From Bog-756 sp963776225 (GTDB taxonomy: Bacteria; Actinomycetota; Acidimicrobiia; Acidimicrobiales; RAAP-2), in NCBI GenBank assembly GCA_963776225.1, contig CAVZLL010000004.1, forward strand, positions 1,240,001-1,304,000: a stretch of 64,000 nt of DNA, in the 5' to 3' direction. Shown piece by piece: positions 11,071-20,528 of this stretch (within the stretch, counting starts at the first letter, position 1; each line of letters begins with the position of its first letter). A model generated the notes under the pieces. That model worked only from the letters and a program-made list of their open reading frames with translations. It did not search any database and was not told the DNA's origin. The position numbers and the translations under genes are program-made.

Positions 11071-11468
11071 CTGACGGCCGTACGCGTCGGCGGACCGGAG
11101 AGCACCTTGACGGCGAAGGCCACCGAGTACGCCCCGAAGATCACCAGCGAGGTGGTGAGACCGTCCCGGCGGCCGCCGACGAGGGCCGAGATCAGGATGA
11201 AGCCGGCCAGCAACCAGATCCGGGCGAACCCCTCGAAGAGGGTGACGCCCAGCTGCTTGAGCGGTGTTTCCACCTTGCGCGTCCAGCGCCGGTCGGCTTC
11301 ACCGATCACGCGCTGCAGGATCCAGCCGCCGGCGCCGATGGCGACGCCCAGTACCGGTGCACCGAGCGCGACAGCCGGCACGATGGCGACCACGACGAAC
11401 ACCACGTCCAGATACCGCAACACCGGGAGAGAACGCACCTTGACCCTGACGTCTGTCGCTACCGCCAA
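11067..11468 (-). CDS. atpI: ATP synthase protein I-like membrane protein
   Basis: AtpI-type proteins help assemble the c ring or import magnesium. The core (DVVFVVVAIVPAVALGAPVLGVAIGAG split over two helices, then two more helices near the C terminus) gives about four membrane segments in 123-133 residues. Sequence similarity to known AtpI is low; the call rests on size, topology and position directly before atpB. Start is uncertain: TTG at 11468, or GTG at 11438 with AGGG five bases upstream. The open frame extends to 11732 but the extra part is compositionally odd and probably untranslated. Confidence 0.65.
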   Translation of the reverse strand: MAVATDVRVKVRSLPVLRYLDVVFVVVAIVPAVALGAPVLGVAIGAGGWILQRVIGEADRRWTRKVETPLKQLGVTLFEGFARIWLLAGFILISALVGGRRDGLTTSLVIFGAYSVAFAVKVLSGPPTRTAVR

Positions 11469-11622
11469 GGCCGACTCCGGGCGTACCGGGCATGCAGCGT
11501 CCACCGGGTCACCGGGACGGCCTTGCACGGGTGGACGCGGGGAGGGCAACGGTGCCTGCCATTCACGGGCAGCATCATCGCACCATTGCGGTCGTGGCGG
11601 CAAAACGCCGGAAACACGGCAT

Positions 11623-12924
11623 TCACCGTTTGGAAACGGCCCTCCTTGCGGCGGCGGCCACCCCGGCGGGGTCTTGAGACCCGGCAGCTGTCCGGTGCGC
11701 CTCGGGCGCGGGACGGGGCGCGGTGACGACAACCGAAGGGCCCTCCCCGCGCTCGCCGTCCTCGGCCGGGACGTCCGTCAGGTCCTCGGGCTGGACGTCC
11801 GCCGGGCGGCGCAGCGAGGGGTGGAAGAGCGTGTAGAGGACCACGCCGAGCGCAAGGGCCCCGAAGGGGATGAAGGCGTTGACGCTCGAGACGTAGAGCG
11901 GGAAGAGGATGAACCCCGAGAGGAGGGCGGTCCAGGTCCAGAGGATGAGCACGCTCCGGCGGTGGCCGTGGCCGAGGCGCAGCAGCCGGTGGTGCAGGTG
12001 GTTCTTGTCCGGGGTCGAGAAGCCGGTCCGGTTGGCGGTCCGTCGCACGAAGGCGAATGCCATGTCCACGATGGGTACCCCGAGGATGAAGAAGGGGATG
12101 AACAGCGGCGCGAAGAAGAAATAGGTCTCGCCGCTGCGCGCGGCCACCCCACCGACCGTGCCCGCCGAACGGCCCCCGATGAGCATGGTCGACGCGGCCA
12201 TCAACAGCCCGAGCAGGAGGGCCCCTGCGTCGCCCATGAAGATGCGGGCCGGGTGGAAGTTGTGGGGTAGGAAACCGAGGCAGATGCCGCAGGTGACCAC
12301 CGCGATCAGCGGGCCGATGTTGTCGGCGGGCAGGTTGCCGAGGTACTGGAGGTGCAGGCCGTACACGGCGAGGGCGCCGGAGGCGATGGCGACCACACCG
12401 GCGGCCAGGCCGTCGAGGCCGTCGATGAGGTTGACCGCGTTGGTGATGGCGATCACCCAGAGGGCGGTCAGCAGCGGGGTCCACTCCGGGGAGAGCTGCA
12501 CGAGGCCGGCCAGGGGGACCTTGAACTGGTACCAGGTCACCCCCATGAAGTAGAGAATGGTGGCGGCCAGAACCTCCCCGGCGACCTTGGCCGGGGCGGA
12601 CATGTCCCGGAAGTCGTCGATGAGCCCGACCACGAAGATGGCCGCCGCACCGAGCAGGAGCCCCATCGGCTCCGACGAGGTCCGGAAGAGGACGCCCAGG
12701 GCGGGAACCGAGGCAGCGACCGCCACGGTGACCAGCATGGCCACGAACATGGCCACGCCGCCCGACTCGGGGGTCACCCGCTGGTGGACCTTGCGGTCGT
12801 CGGGCTGGGCCACGTACCCGATCTGCATGGCGATCCGGCGGGCCGGGAAGGTGAGCACGAACGAGGAGACCGCGGCCACCACCAGCAGGACGCCGTACCA
12901 GTTGAGGGGGATCCCCGGGCTCAA
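11623..12924 (-). CDS. wecA: Undecaprenyl-phosphate GlcNAc-1-phosphate transferase (WecA/Rfe family)
   Basis: Membrane glycosyl-1-phosphate transferase that makes the first lipid-linked sugar for cell-wall polymers. About 433 residues with roughly ten membrane helices. Diagnostic motifs are QPDDRKVHQRVTPESGG near the N terminus, FVVGLIDDFRDM (Asp pair), ITNAVNLIDGLDGLA, FMGDAGALLLGL and the cytoplasmic DKNHLHHRLL histidine loop. Start TTG at 12924 is preferred because AGGA lies seven bases upstream. The C-terminal 60 residues are low-complexity. Position before atpI matches the mycobacterial order rfe-atpI-atpB. Confidence 0.9.
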   Translation of the reverse strand: MSPGIPLNWYGVLLVVAAVSSFVLTFPARRIAMQIGYVAQPDDRKVHQRVTPESGGVAMFVAMLVTVAVAASVPALGVLFRTSSEPMGLLLGAAAIFVVGLIDDFRDMSAPAKVAGEVLAATILYFMGVTWYQFKVPLAGLVQLSPEWTPLLTALWVIAITNAVNLIDGLDGLAAGVVAIASGALAVYGLHLQYLGNLPADNIGPLIAVVTCGICLGFLPHNFHPARIFMGDAGALLLGLLMAASTMLIGGRSAGTVGGVAARSGETYFFFAPLFIPFFILGVPIVDMAFAFVRRTANRTGFSTPDKNHLHHRLLRLGHGHRRSVLILWTWTALLSGFILFPLYVSSVNAFIPFGALALGVVLYTLFHPSLRRPADVQPEDLTDVPAEDGERGEGPSVVVTAPRPAPEAHRTAAGSQDPAGVAAAARRAVSKR

Positions 12925-12961
12925 CGGGTCATCCTGGACACCGCCCCCGGGGCTCCGGGGG

Positions 12962-14284
12962 TCACGCCCCGGTGAGCGCCGGGTAGGGCGGGAACCGGCC
13001 GCAGAGGGCCCGCACCTCGGCCCGCACCGCGTCGAGCGTCCCCTCGTCCCCGCGGCCGCGCAGGGTCCGTCCGATGAGGGCCCCGACCTCGGCCATCTCC
13101 GCCTCACCCATGCCCGCGGTGGTCTCCGCCGCGGACCCGAGCCGGAGCCCGGAGCTCACGTAGGGAGGGCGCGGGTCGTCGGGGATGGCGTTGCGATTGC
13201 AGGTGATCCCCGCCCGGTCGAGGACCTCCTGGGCCTCCTTGCCGGTGAGCTCGGGGTCGAAGGAGCGCAGGTCGACGAGGACCTGGTGGTTCTCGGTGCC
13301 GCCCGAGACCAGGCGGAAGCCGGCGTCGGTCAGCGCCCGGCCGAGGGCGACGGCGTTGGCCACCACCTGCGCCGCATAGGCCCGGAACTCGGGGCGGGCC
13401 GCCTCGGCGAAGGCCACCGCCTTGGCCGCGATCACGTGCTCGAGCGGGCCGCCCTGCAGGCCGGGGAAGACCGCACTGTCGATCGACTTGGCGAGCTCCG
13501 CCGAGCAGAGGATCGCGCCGCCCCTCGGCCCGCGCAGCGTCTTGTGGGTGGTGAGGGTGACCACGTCGGCCACCCCGACCGGTGAGGGGTGGACCCCCCC
13601 GGCGACCAGCCCGGCCGGGTGGGCGGCGTCGAACAGGAACCGGGCCCCCACCGAATCGGCGATCTCGCGGAACGGGAGCGGGTCGATGATCCGGGCGTAC
13701 ACGGTGGCCCCGGCCACGATCAGGGCGGGCCGTTCACGGCGGGCCACGTCGGCGACCTGGTCGAAGTCGATGATCTCCCCCGGCTTGTCCGGATCGTCCG
13801 AGGCCGCAGAGACGCCGTAGGAGACGAACCGCCAGATCTTGGAGGTGATCGAGGTCGGGGATCCGTGGGTGAGGTGGCCACCCTGGTCGAGGCGCATGGC
13901 CAGGATGGTCTCGCCGGGCTCGACGAGCGCCCGGTAGGCGGCCAGGTTGGCGCTCGCCCCGGCGTGCGGCTGCACGTTGACGTGCTCCGCCCCGAACAGC
14001 GCGGCCAGTCGCTCACGGGCCAGGTCCTCGACCCGATCGATCACCTGGTTGCCGCCGTAGTACCGGCGACCCGGGTAGCCCTCGGAGTACTTGTTGGTCA
14101 GGATGGAGCCGGTGGCGGCCAGCACGGCCGGCGAGGCGAAGTTCTCCGATGCGATGAGCTGGAGGGTGGTCGACTCGCGCTCGGCCTCCTCCCCGAGGAG
14201 GCCGAGCACCTCGGGGTCCGAGGTCAGCCAGGCCCCGAACGGGGAAGAGGGGTGCGGGCTGGCCGATGCCGGCGCGGTGCGCAT
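12962..14284 (-). CDS. glyA: Serine hydroxymethyltransferase
   Basis: PLP enzyme converting serine and tetrahydrofolate to glycine and methylene-THF. The 440-residue product has LIASENFASPAVLAATGS, YPGRRYYGGNQVID, HVNVQPHAGASANLAAY and the PLP-lysine block TTHKTLRGPRGG. Start ATG at 14284; a TACACT hexamer ends six bases upstream, so the mRNA is probably leaderless and may be the promoter for the whole wecA-atp run. The gene is divergent from the thiolase-like gene. Confidence 0.95.
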   Translation of the reverse strand: MRTAPASASPHPSSPFGAWLTSDPEVLGLLGEEAERESTTLQLIASENFASPAVLAATGSILTNKYSEGYPGRRYYGGNQVIDRVEDLARERLAALFGAEHVNVQPHAGASANLAAYRALVEPGETILAMRLDQGGHLTHGSPTSITSKIWRFVSYGVSAASDDPDKPGEIIDFDQVADVARRERPALIVAGATVYARIIDPLPFREIADSVGARFLFDAAHPAGLVAGGVHPSPVGVADVVTLTTHKTLRGPRGGAILCSAELAKSIDSAVFPGLQGGPLEHVIAAKAVAFAEAARPEFRAYAAQVVANAVALGRALTDAGFRLVSGGTENHQVLVDLRSFDPELTGKEAQEVLDRAGITCNRNAIPDDPRPPYVSSGLRLGSAAETTAGMGEAEMAEVGALIGRTLRGRGDEGTLDAVRAEVRALCGRFPPYPALTGA

Positions 14285-14290
14285 GGCCCG

Positions 14291-14296
14291 AGTGTA
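14291..14296 (-). promoter_or_regulatory. -10-like hexamer of glyA (possible glyA-atp operon promoter)
   Basis: TACACT on the minus strand, six bases before the glyA ATG. No other strong promoter-like element was noticed between glyA and atpC, where genes are close or overlapping. Confidence 0.5.
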
Positions 14297-14328
14297 CCGA
14301 CGGCGGATCGGCCCCGACAGCCCTCCGG

Positions 14329-14334
14329 TAGGCT
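14329..14334 (+). promoter_or_regulatory. -10-like hexamer of the thiolase-like gene
   Basis: TAGGCT ten bases before the ATG at 14345, back to back with the glyA promoter inside a 60-base divergent gap. Confidence 0.4.
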
Positions 14335-14344
14335 CGTCCGTTTG

Positions 14345-15946
14345 ATGAGCATCGATCCCAGGACCCCGGTCGTCGTCGGGGTCGGACAGGCGACCAACCG
14401 ACCTCGGACCGAGGGGGAGGGCTCCCTGGCGGACCGCCCCGAGCCGATCCGCCTCATGCTCGAGGCCGTCGGAGCGGCCGTGGAGGACTGCGACGGCGCC
14501 GCACCGGGCGCCTCGGCCCCGGCGGGACGGACCCTGCTGGCCCGCGCCCAGTCGGTGCGGGTGGCCGACCCGCTGAGCTGGCACTACGCAAACCCGGGCG
14601 CGCTCCTCGCCGGGATGCTCGGGATCGAGCCGGCGGAGCTCCTGGTCACCACCACCGGGGGGAACGGCCCACAGGCCCTGGTCAACGCCACCGCGCTGGC
14701 CATCGGCCGCGGCGACCTGGACGTGGCGGTCCTGGCCGGGGCCGACTGCGTCTACACCCGGACCGCCGCCCGGCGGCACCCGGACCGGCCGGTCCTGCCC
14801 TGGACGATCGGACCGGCCGACGTCGATCCACCGCTCCGGTTCGGCAGCGACCGCCGGGGGACCACCCGGGCCGAGGAGGAAGGCGGGCTCGACCTCCCCG
14901 TCCATGTCTTCCCCCTGTTCGAGAACGCCCTGCGTGCGGAGGCCGGGCGCACCCTCGAGGAGCACGCACGCCACATCGGGTCGCTCTGGTCGCGCTTCTC
15001 GGAGGTGGCCGCCGGCAACCCCTACGCCTGGCTGCGCGATCTCAGGAGCCCCGACGAGCTCATCACCGCCACCGAGGCCAACCGGATGATCGCCCATCCC
15101 TACACCAAGCTCCTGACCGCGAACATGCAGGTCGACCAGGGGGCGGCGGCCATCCTCTGCTCGGCCGGGGCGGCCGATTCGGCTGGTGTCCCCCGCGACC
15201 GCTGGGTGTTCCCGCTGGCCGGGGCAGACGCCGAGGACCACTGGTTCCTCTCCCACCGGGCGGACTTCCACTCCTCGCCCGCCATCCGGCTGGCGGGGCA
15301 GGCGGCGCTCGCGCTCGCGGGGACCACGGTCGACGAGGTCGCCCATCTCGACCTCTACTCCTGCTTCCCCTCTGCGGTCGCCATCGCCGCCGCAGAGCTC
15401 GGGCTCCCGGACGACGCTGCCGATCGCCCGCTCACGGTCACCGGGGGGCTCACCTTCGGCGGTGGGCCCGGCAACAACTACGGCACCCACGCGCTCGCCT
15501 CGATGGTCGGCCGGCTGCGGGACGACCCCGGCACGCTGGGCCTCGTCACCGGCCTCGGCTGGTACCTCTCCAAACACAGCATCGGGCTCTACGGCAGCGA
15601 TCCGGGCCCCGGTGGGCCACCGGACGCCGCGGGGGGCCTGCCGGCCGAGGCAAAGGTCGAGTCGGCCGGCGGCTTCTCCTGGGCAGACCCCCAGATCGGG
15701 ATCGGTGCGCTCCCCCAGTGCGCTCCCGACGCCGACGCCGAAGGAGAGGTGAGCGTGGAGACCTACTCGGTGGCCTTCGGCCGGGACGGCGCGCCGGAGT
15801 CGGCGGTGGTGGCGTGCCGCACACCGGAGGGCCGTCGGGCCTGGGCACGGACGACCGACCCCGACCACCTGGCCCTGCTGGTCACCCAGGAGGGTTGCGG
15901 ACGGCTCGGCACCCTCCGGGCGGACGGTGAGGTCGACCTCACCTAG
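14345..15946 (+). CDS. Thiolase-like acyltransferase fused to a C-terminal OB-type domain
   Basis: The 533-residue protein resembles the SCP-x/acetyl-CoA acetyltransferase-like family common in actinobacteria. It opens with RTPVVVGVGQATNRP, contains LDLYSCFPSAVAIAAAELG and the Gly-rich LTFGGGPGNNYGTHAL with the usual His, then a C-terminal domain (about 420-533) that looks like an OB-fold. At the place where a thiolase nucleophile Cys is expected the sequence reads VTTTGGNGPQALVN, so the classical Cys seems absent. It may be a lipid or steroid acyl-CoA enzyme with altered chemistry. It stands alone between divergent glyA and a convergent membrane gene. Confidence 0.75.
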   Translation: MSIDPRTPVVVGVGQATNRPRTEGEGSLADRPEPIRLMLEAVGAAVEDCDGAAPGASAPAGRTLLARAQSVRVADPLSWHYANPGALLAGMLGIEPAELLVTTTGGNGPQALVNATALAIGRGDLDVAVLAGADCVYTRTAARRHPDRPVLPWTIGPADVDPPLRFGSDRRGTTRAEEEGGLDLPVHVFPLFENALRAEAGRTLEEHARHIGSLWSRFSEVAAGNPYAWLRDLRSPDELITATEANRMIAHPYTKLLTANMQVDQGAAAILCSAGAADSAGVPRDRWVFPLAGADAEDHWFLSHRADFHSSPAIRLAGQAALALAGTTVDEVAHLDLYSCFPSAVAIAAAELGLPDDAADRPLTVTGGLTFGGGPGNNYGTHALASMVGRLRDDPGTLGLVTGLGWYLSKHSIGLYGSDPGPGGPPDAAGGLPAEAKVESAGGFSWADPQIGIGALPQCAPDADAEGEVSVETYSVAFGRDGAPESAVVACRTPEGRRAWARTTDPDHLALLVTQEGCGRLGTLRADGEVDLT

Positions 15947-16010
15947 GCCTGGGCGGTCGACCTCGGTCAACGGGGACCGGCGGGCTCCCCCGGGCGCCTC
16001 AGCGCCTCGC

Positions 16011-17138
16011 TCAGGTCGGGGATGTCTTGACCGACATGGGTGGCGGAGCCTCCGGTTGGCCGTAGCGGTGGCGGAACGCGGCATACGCGAAAGGGCCGGC
16101 GATCATCGGCAGCCAGTAGGAGGCGACCCGGTAGGCCAGGGTGGCGAGCACCGCCTGGCCCCCGTTGAGGCCGGCGGCCAGGAGGAGTCCGGAGAGGCTG
16201 GCCTCGACGATCCCGAGCCCTCCCGGGGTGATCGGGACCAACCCGATCACCCCCGCCACCGCGTAGGCCAGCAGGATGAGCGACGGACGCGGATGCGCGC
16301 CCACCGCCCGCACACAGAACAACAGGCACAGGTAGTCGAAGGCCAGGCGACCGGCCGACAGCAGGGTGGCCTGCCACCACTGTTGGCCGAGCACGGTCCG
16401 GATCGTGTTGCGCTGCTCGACGAGCCGCTCGGGCACCCCGCTCAGGGGGTCGCGCTTGCGCAGGAAGCGGACCTTGGGCCGGAGGCGGTTGTAGACGGCC
16501 TGGACGACCCGGCCCACGGTCAGCAGCGGGCCGTCGGACGCCATCACCAGCACCCCGAGGGCGACGAAGAGGACGAACGCGATGGCACCGAAGATCGCCG
16601 CATGAGCCAGGCCGGAGCTCACCGGGGCCCCGAACAGGACCACCGGGAGCACGAAGACCGGCAGGGCGAGAAGGCCGCCGATCCCGAGGAAGGAGAAGGC
16701 GGTCAGCCCGCTCACCGCCTCGCTCGGGTCCATCCCGCTGGCCCCGAGCATGCGGAACTGGACCGCCGCTCCGGCCGCGGCGCCTCCGGGGACGATGAGC
16801 GAGATGGCGTTGCCCGCCAGCTGGGCGGTGATCACCGAGAACCACGCCTTGGTCCGCAGCGCGATGCGCTGGAGGGAGAAGGTGCAGGCGAAATGGGCGC
16901 CCTCCGACAGCAACGCGGGGACGAACCAGAGCAGGTTGAGGGTGACCAGCTTGGGCCATGAATCGAGGACGGCCAGCACGCTGGGCGCCACCAGATAGAG
17001 GGCCACGCCCGCGACGCCGACCGCGATCGCGCGCTTGACCACCGTCTTCCAACGGATCGGCCGGCCCTGTTGCTCCTCGAACTGGGCCTCGAACGTGCGC
17101 GGGCCCGGCTCCGTCCCGTGACCGGACACACTGCTCAT
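16011..17138 (-). CDS. UPF0104/lysylphosphatidylglycerol synthase-type membrane protein
   Basis: About 375 residues with some eight membrane helices. The block LIVPGGAAAGAAVQFRML followed by VAGVIGLVPITPGGLGIVEAS is typical of the COG0392 family, the flippase-like membrane half of MprF-type proteins. No soluble synthetase domain is attached, so it is more likely a lipid or polyprenyl-lipid transporter than an aminoacyl transferase. Start ATG at 17138; GTG at 17153 is an alternative. Convergent with the thiolase-like gene. Confidence 0.8.
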   Translation of the reverse strand: MSSVSGHGTEPGPRTFEAQFEEQQGRPIRWKTVVKRAIAVGVAGVALYLVAPSVLAVLDSWPKLVTLNLLWFVPALLSEGAHFACTFSLQRIALRTKAWFSVITAQLAGNAISLIVPGGAAAGAAVQFRMLGASGMDPSEAVSGLTAFSFLGIGGLLALPVFVLPVVLFGAPVSSGLAHAAIFGAIAFVLFVALGVLVMASDGPLLTVGRVVQAVYNRLRPKVRFLRKRDPLSGVPERLVEQRNTIRTVLGQQWWQATLLSAGRLAFDYLCLLFCVRAVGAHPRPSLILLAYAVAGVIGLVPITPGGLGIVEASLSGLLLAAGLNGGQAVLATLAYRVASYWLPMIAGPFAYAAFRHRYGQPEAPPPMSVKTSPT

Positions 17139-17440
17139 CCGGTCACGCTCCACACCGTCGGCAACCCACGATCGCGGACCGGACTGCTCAGCCTCCGGCC
17201 GGCCCGGTGACCGCCGCCGGCGGGATGCCGGCACCACGCAGATCACCCTCGAGGCCGGCCACCCTGCGTCTCATCGGATCACACGCCGTCGGCGCCAGCT
17301 CGGTCATGCCCATCTCCCTTTCGAACGCAGTGGTGCCCTCCGATCATCCCACGGGACGTCGGCGGTCGGCACTCCCGGGGCGGTGCCGGCTTGGGCCCGG
17401 CGGCCGGTCGCACCCGGACGGCGCACCGCCCACGAGCCGT

Positions 17441-17446
17441 TAGCCT
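17441..17446 (+). promoter_or_regulatory. -10-like hexamer of greA
   Basis: TAGCCT eight bases before the GTG start of greA; fits the leaderless pattern and probably drives greA-leuC-leuD. Confidence 0.5.
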
Positions 17447-17454
17447 GGTGCTCC

Positions 17455-17946
17455 GTGAGCGAGACCACCCACGCCCAGCTGACCCGCGACACCTACGAGC
17501 GCCTGCAGGCCGAGCTCGAGGACCTCACCACCCGCGGCCGGGTGGAGATCGCCGCTGCGATCGAGGCCGCCCGGGCCCTCGGCGACCTCAGCGAGAACGG
17601 CGACTACCACGCGGCCAAGGACGCCCAGGGGAAGATGGAGTCCCGGATCCGCCAGCTCCAGCGCCTGTTGAAGACCGCCAGGGTCGTGGAGGCCGACGGG
17701 TCCGCCGACGGCACGGTCGGACCGGGCACGGTGGTGACCCTCCGCTACGAGGGTGACGACGAGAACGACACCTCGGAGTACTTCGTCGGCTCGATCGAGG
17801 AACGGCAGGGTGACCTGGTCGTGGTGTCCCCGGGGTCACCGCTCGGCCAGGCGCTGGCGGGCCACGGCGTCGGGGAGACGGTCGAGTACGCGGCTCCCGG
17901 AGGCAGCCTGCGGGTCGAGATCGTGACCGTGAGGAGTTCGCTGTGA
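17455..17946 (+). CDS. greA: Transcription elongation factor GreA
   Basis: GreA rescues backtracked RNA polymerase by stimulating transcript cleavage. The N-terminal coiled coil ends in the acidic tip GDLSENGDYHAAKDAQGKME with the two catalytic acidic residues (D and E) and is followed by the FKBP-like C-terminal domain (GPGTVVTLRYEGD, VSPGSPLGQALAGHGVGE). 163 residues from GTG at 17455. Its stop overlaps the leuC start (GTGA). Confidence 0.95.
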   Translation: MSETTHAQLTRDTYERLQAELEDLTTRGRVEIAAAIEAARALGDLSENGDYHAAKDAQGKMESRIRQLQRLLKTARVVEADGSADGTVGPGTVVTLRYEGDDENDTSEYFVGSIEERQGDLVVVSPGSPLGQALAGHGVGETVEYAAPGGSLRVEIVTVRSSL

Positions 17947-19353
17947 GCGGGCCGCGCACCCTCTCCGAGAAGGTCTGGGACCGCCACGTCGTCCACGCCG
18001 GTGGTGGCGACGAGCCGGACATCCTCTTCATCGACCTGCACCTGGTGCACGAGGTGACCTCCCCGCAGGCCTTCGACGGCCTGCGCCTGGCCGGTCGGAC
18101 CGTCCACCGCCCGGACCTGACCGTCGCCACGGCCGACCACAACGTGCCGACCACCGACGTCGACCGCCCGGTGGCCGATCCGATCTCGGCCACCCAGCTC
18201 GCCGTGCTGGCCGCCAACTGTGCCGAGTTCGGGATCACCTGCTACCCGATGGGCGACGCCAACCAGGGCATCGTGCACATCATCGGACCCGAGCAGGGCC
18301 TGACCCAGCCGGGCATGACCATCGTCTGCGGGGACAGCCACACCTCGACCCACGGCGCCTTCGGCGCGCTCGCCTTCGGGATCGGCACGAGCGAGGTCGA
18401 GCACGTGCTCGCCACACAGACACTTCCTCAGCGGCGACCGGCGTCGATGGCGGTCGACATCGACGGTGAGCTCCCGCCCGGGGTCACCGCCAAGGACCTG
18501 GTGCTCGCGATCATCGGCCGGATCGGGACCGGGGGCGGCAACGGCCACATCATCGAGTACCGCGGTCCGGCGGTGCGCGCCCTCTCCATGGAAGGGCGGA
18601 TGACCGTCTGCAACATGTCGATCGAGGCCGGGGCCCGGGCGGGCATGATCGCACCGGACGACACCACCTTCCGCGTACCTCGAGGGCCGCGACCACGCGC
18701 CGAAGGGCGCGGCGTGGGAGGAGGCGCTGGACGTCTGGCGTTCCCTCCCCACCGACGACCGGGCTGCGTTCGACCGCGAGGTCCGGCTCGACGCGGGCAC
18801 GCTCACCCCCTTCGTGACCTGGGGCACCAATCCGGCCCAGGTGGTCCCCATCGACGGGGTGGTCCCCGATCCCGGCGCATCCGACGACGCGCACGAAGCA
18901 GAGGCGATCGACCGTGCCCTCGCCTACATGGGCCTGGCCGCCGGCACCGCGATGCGCGACATCGCGGTGGACACCGTGTTCATCGGGTCGTGCACCAACG
19001 GTCGCATCGAGGACCTCCGAGCGGCCGCGGACGTGCTGCGCGGCCGGACCGTCTCCCCAGGGATGCGGGCGCTGGTCGTGCCGGGCTCGCACCGGGTCAA
19101 GGCCCAGGCGGAGGACGAGGGGCTCGACACGGTGTTCACCGCGGCCGGGTTCGACTGGCGCTCCCCCGGGTGCTCGATGTGCCTGGCCATGAACCCGGAC
19201 AAGCTCGCGCCGGGCGAGCGGGCCGCGTCCACCTCGAACCGCAACTTCGAAGGGCGCCAGGGCCGCGGCGGACGCACCCACCTGGTGTCTCCAGCGGTCG
19301 CCGCCGCCACCGCGGTCGCCGGCCACTTCGCCGCGCCCGGCGACCTCGATTGA
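17943..19353 (+). CDS. leuC: 3-isopropylmalate dehydratase large subunit, one frameshift
   Basis: With LeuD it isomerises 2- to 3-isopropylmalate in leucine synthesis, using a 4Fe-4S cluster. The first frame carries ATADHNVPT and VCGDSHTSTHGAFGALAFG; after APDDTTF the frame shifts and continues as AYLEGRDHAPKGAAWEEAL, TWGTNPAQVVPIDG, GSCTNGRIEDLR and SPGCSMCLAMNPD, whose cysteines ligate the cluster. Removing one C at 18671-18672 (TTCC to TTC) gives a normal 469-residue protein. Start GTG overlaps greA by four bases. Most likely a one-base sequence error. Confidence 0.93.
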
Positions 19354-19947
19354 TGCGCGCGGTACGCATGGTGACCGGGCGGGCGGTGCCCCTCGACCGC
19401 TCGGACGTGGACACCGACCAGATCATCCCGTCCGACTGGCTCAAGCGGGTCGAGCGGACCGGGTTCGGTGCCGGCCTCTTCGCAGAGTGGCGGGACGATC
19501 GGAATTTCGTGCTCAACCGGGAGGAGTTCGCCGGGGCCACCATCCTGGTGGCCGGGCCCGACTTCGGCACCGGCTCGTCGCGCGAGCACGCGGTCTGGGC
19601 GCTCCAGGACTACGGATTCGAGGCGGTGGTCTCCCCGCGCTTCGGGGACATCTTCCGGAACAACTGCACCAAGGCGGGACTGGTACCGGCGGAGGTGGAC
19701 GACCGGACCGGTCGCCTGCTGCTCGACGCGATCGTCGCCGACCCGTCGACCGAGATCACCATCGACATCGAGCGCGGGACGGTCGAAGCGCCGTCCGCGG
19801 GGATCCGGGCGACCTTCCCGCTCGACGAGTTCACCCGGGCGCGCCTGGTCAACGGCTGGGACGACATCGGGCTCACCCTGCGGTACGAAGCCGGAGATCG
19901 AGGCCTACGAGGCCCGACGCCCGGCCTGGCTGCCGACGACCCGCTGA
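19353..19947 (+). CDS. leuD: 3-isopropylmalate dehydratase small subunit, one frameshift near the C terminus
   Basis: Swivelling domain of isopropylmalate isomerase. VDTDQIIPSDWLKRVERTGFG and the substrate loop FGTGSSREHAVWALQDYG are intact. Near the end one extra G at 19893-19894 shifts the frame; without it the protein ends EIEAYEARRPAWLPTTR at 19947, giving 197 residues, the normal size. Without the correction the frame would run on with no homology. ATG overlaps the leuC stop by one base (TGATG). Confidence 0.92.
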
Positions 19948-20417
19948 GCGCGGGCCAGGGCAACCGGGTCAGGTCGCGAGCCGAGAGCCCGCCGGGTCCC
20001 CGGCGCCGACTACCACGAGGGGCAGGGGGGCAGCCAGCGTCGGGGGACCCGGTGGATGATGAGCTGCGGTGGTGCGGTTCCCGCTCCCCGCAACTTCGAA
20101 CGTACGCCGCCCGGATGGTGACGACGATGAGCAGATGGTGGATCCACTGCCATCGGGGACCACGGTACACGACCCACCCTGGTCGGGCGCGGAACCAACT
20201 CGCCGCCGAAGGGGAGGTCGGCGCCACGCCGTCTGCACCACGTCCGCTCCCCCCATCTTGCACGTCGACAACGTCGATCTTCCCGGTGGCCCGCCATGTC
20301 CCACAAAGCCCCCCGGTTTCTGACGGTGCTCGGTGCTCTGGCGTCATCGTAGGGCCGACCGGTCGGCGGGTCAATCGATTCTGGAGAGAATCTCTGTAGG
20401 GAATCTGGGAGATCTTC

Positions 20418-20444
20418 CTGGGTGGTCGATGCCCGACCACCCAG
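20418..20444 (+). terminator. Hairpin after leuD (terminator-like, no T tract)
   Basis: Perfect 11-bp stem CTGGGTGGTCG / CGACCACCCAG with a five-base loop ATGCC. No run of T follows, so it may be a weak or factor-dependent terminator or an mRNA-stabilising hairpin. It is 470 bases past leuD. Confidence 0.45.
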
Positions 20445-20479
20445 CGTGAAGGAACGTGGGCTCCACCGGGTGCCGGGGC

Positions 20480-20506
20480 GTCATCGCGCCGTCATCCGCG
20501 CGTCAT
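20480..20506 (+). promoter_or_regulatory. Three 11-bp phased GTCAT direct repeats (likely response-regulator operator)
   Basis: GTCAT occurs at 20480, 20491 and 20502, exactly 11 bp apart. The last repeat ends ten bases before the -10-like CACAGT at 20517. Helical-turn phased direct repeats in the -35 zone are typical sites for OmpR/PhoB-type regulators, and such a regulator is encoded at 21270-21938. Confidence 0.65.
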
Positions 20507-20516
20507 GGTTCCCCTG

Positions 20517-20522
20517 CACAGT
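20517..20522 (+). promoter_or_regulatory. -10-like hexamer of the haem membrane protein gene
   Basis: CACAGT, six bases before the ATG at 20529 and ten bases after the phased GTCAT repeats. Confidence 0.45.
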
Positions 20523-20528
20523 GGGACG

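Larger units (their letters stand above)
19948..20528. other. Gene-poor stretch between leuD and the haem membrane protein
   Basis: No convincing gene on either strand: open frames here lack start signals, conserved motifs or sensible composition. It holds a perfect 11-bp hairpin (20418-20444), several imperfect AATCT-type repeats just before it (20375-20412), and, at the right end, the phased GTCAT repeats and -10 of the next gene. Confidence 0.6.

Noticed and set aside
11469..11732. Long N-terminal extension of the AtpI-like protein
   Set aside because: Pro/Arg-rich, lies partly over the wecA end and lacks a good start; the shorter hydrophobic protein fits the family.
12962..16084. A 1040-codon open frame on the minus strand extending glyA upstream
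   Set aside because: Only the glyA part has homology; the rest is antisense to the thiolase-like gene and has Arg/Pro/Gly-rich composition typical of GC-rich shadow frames.
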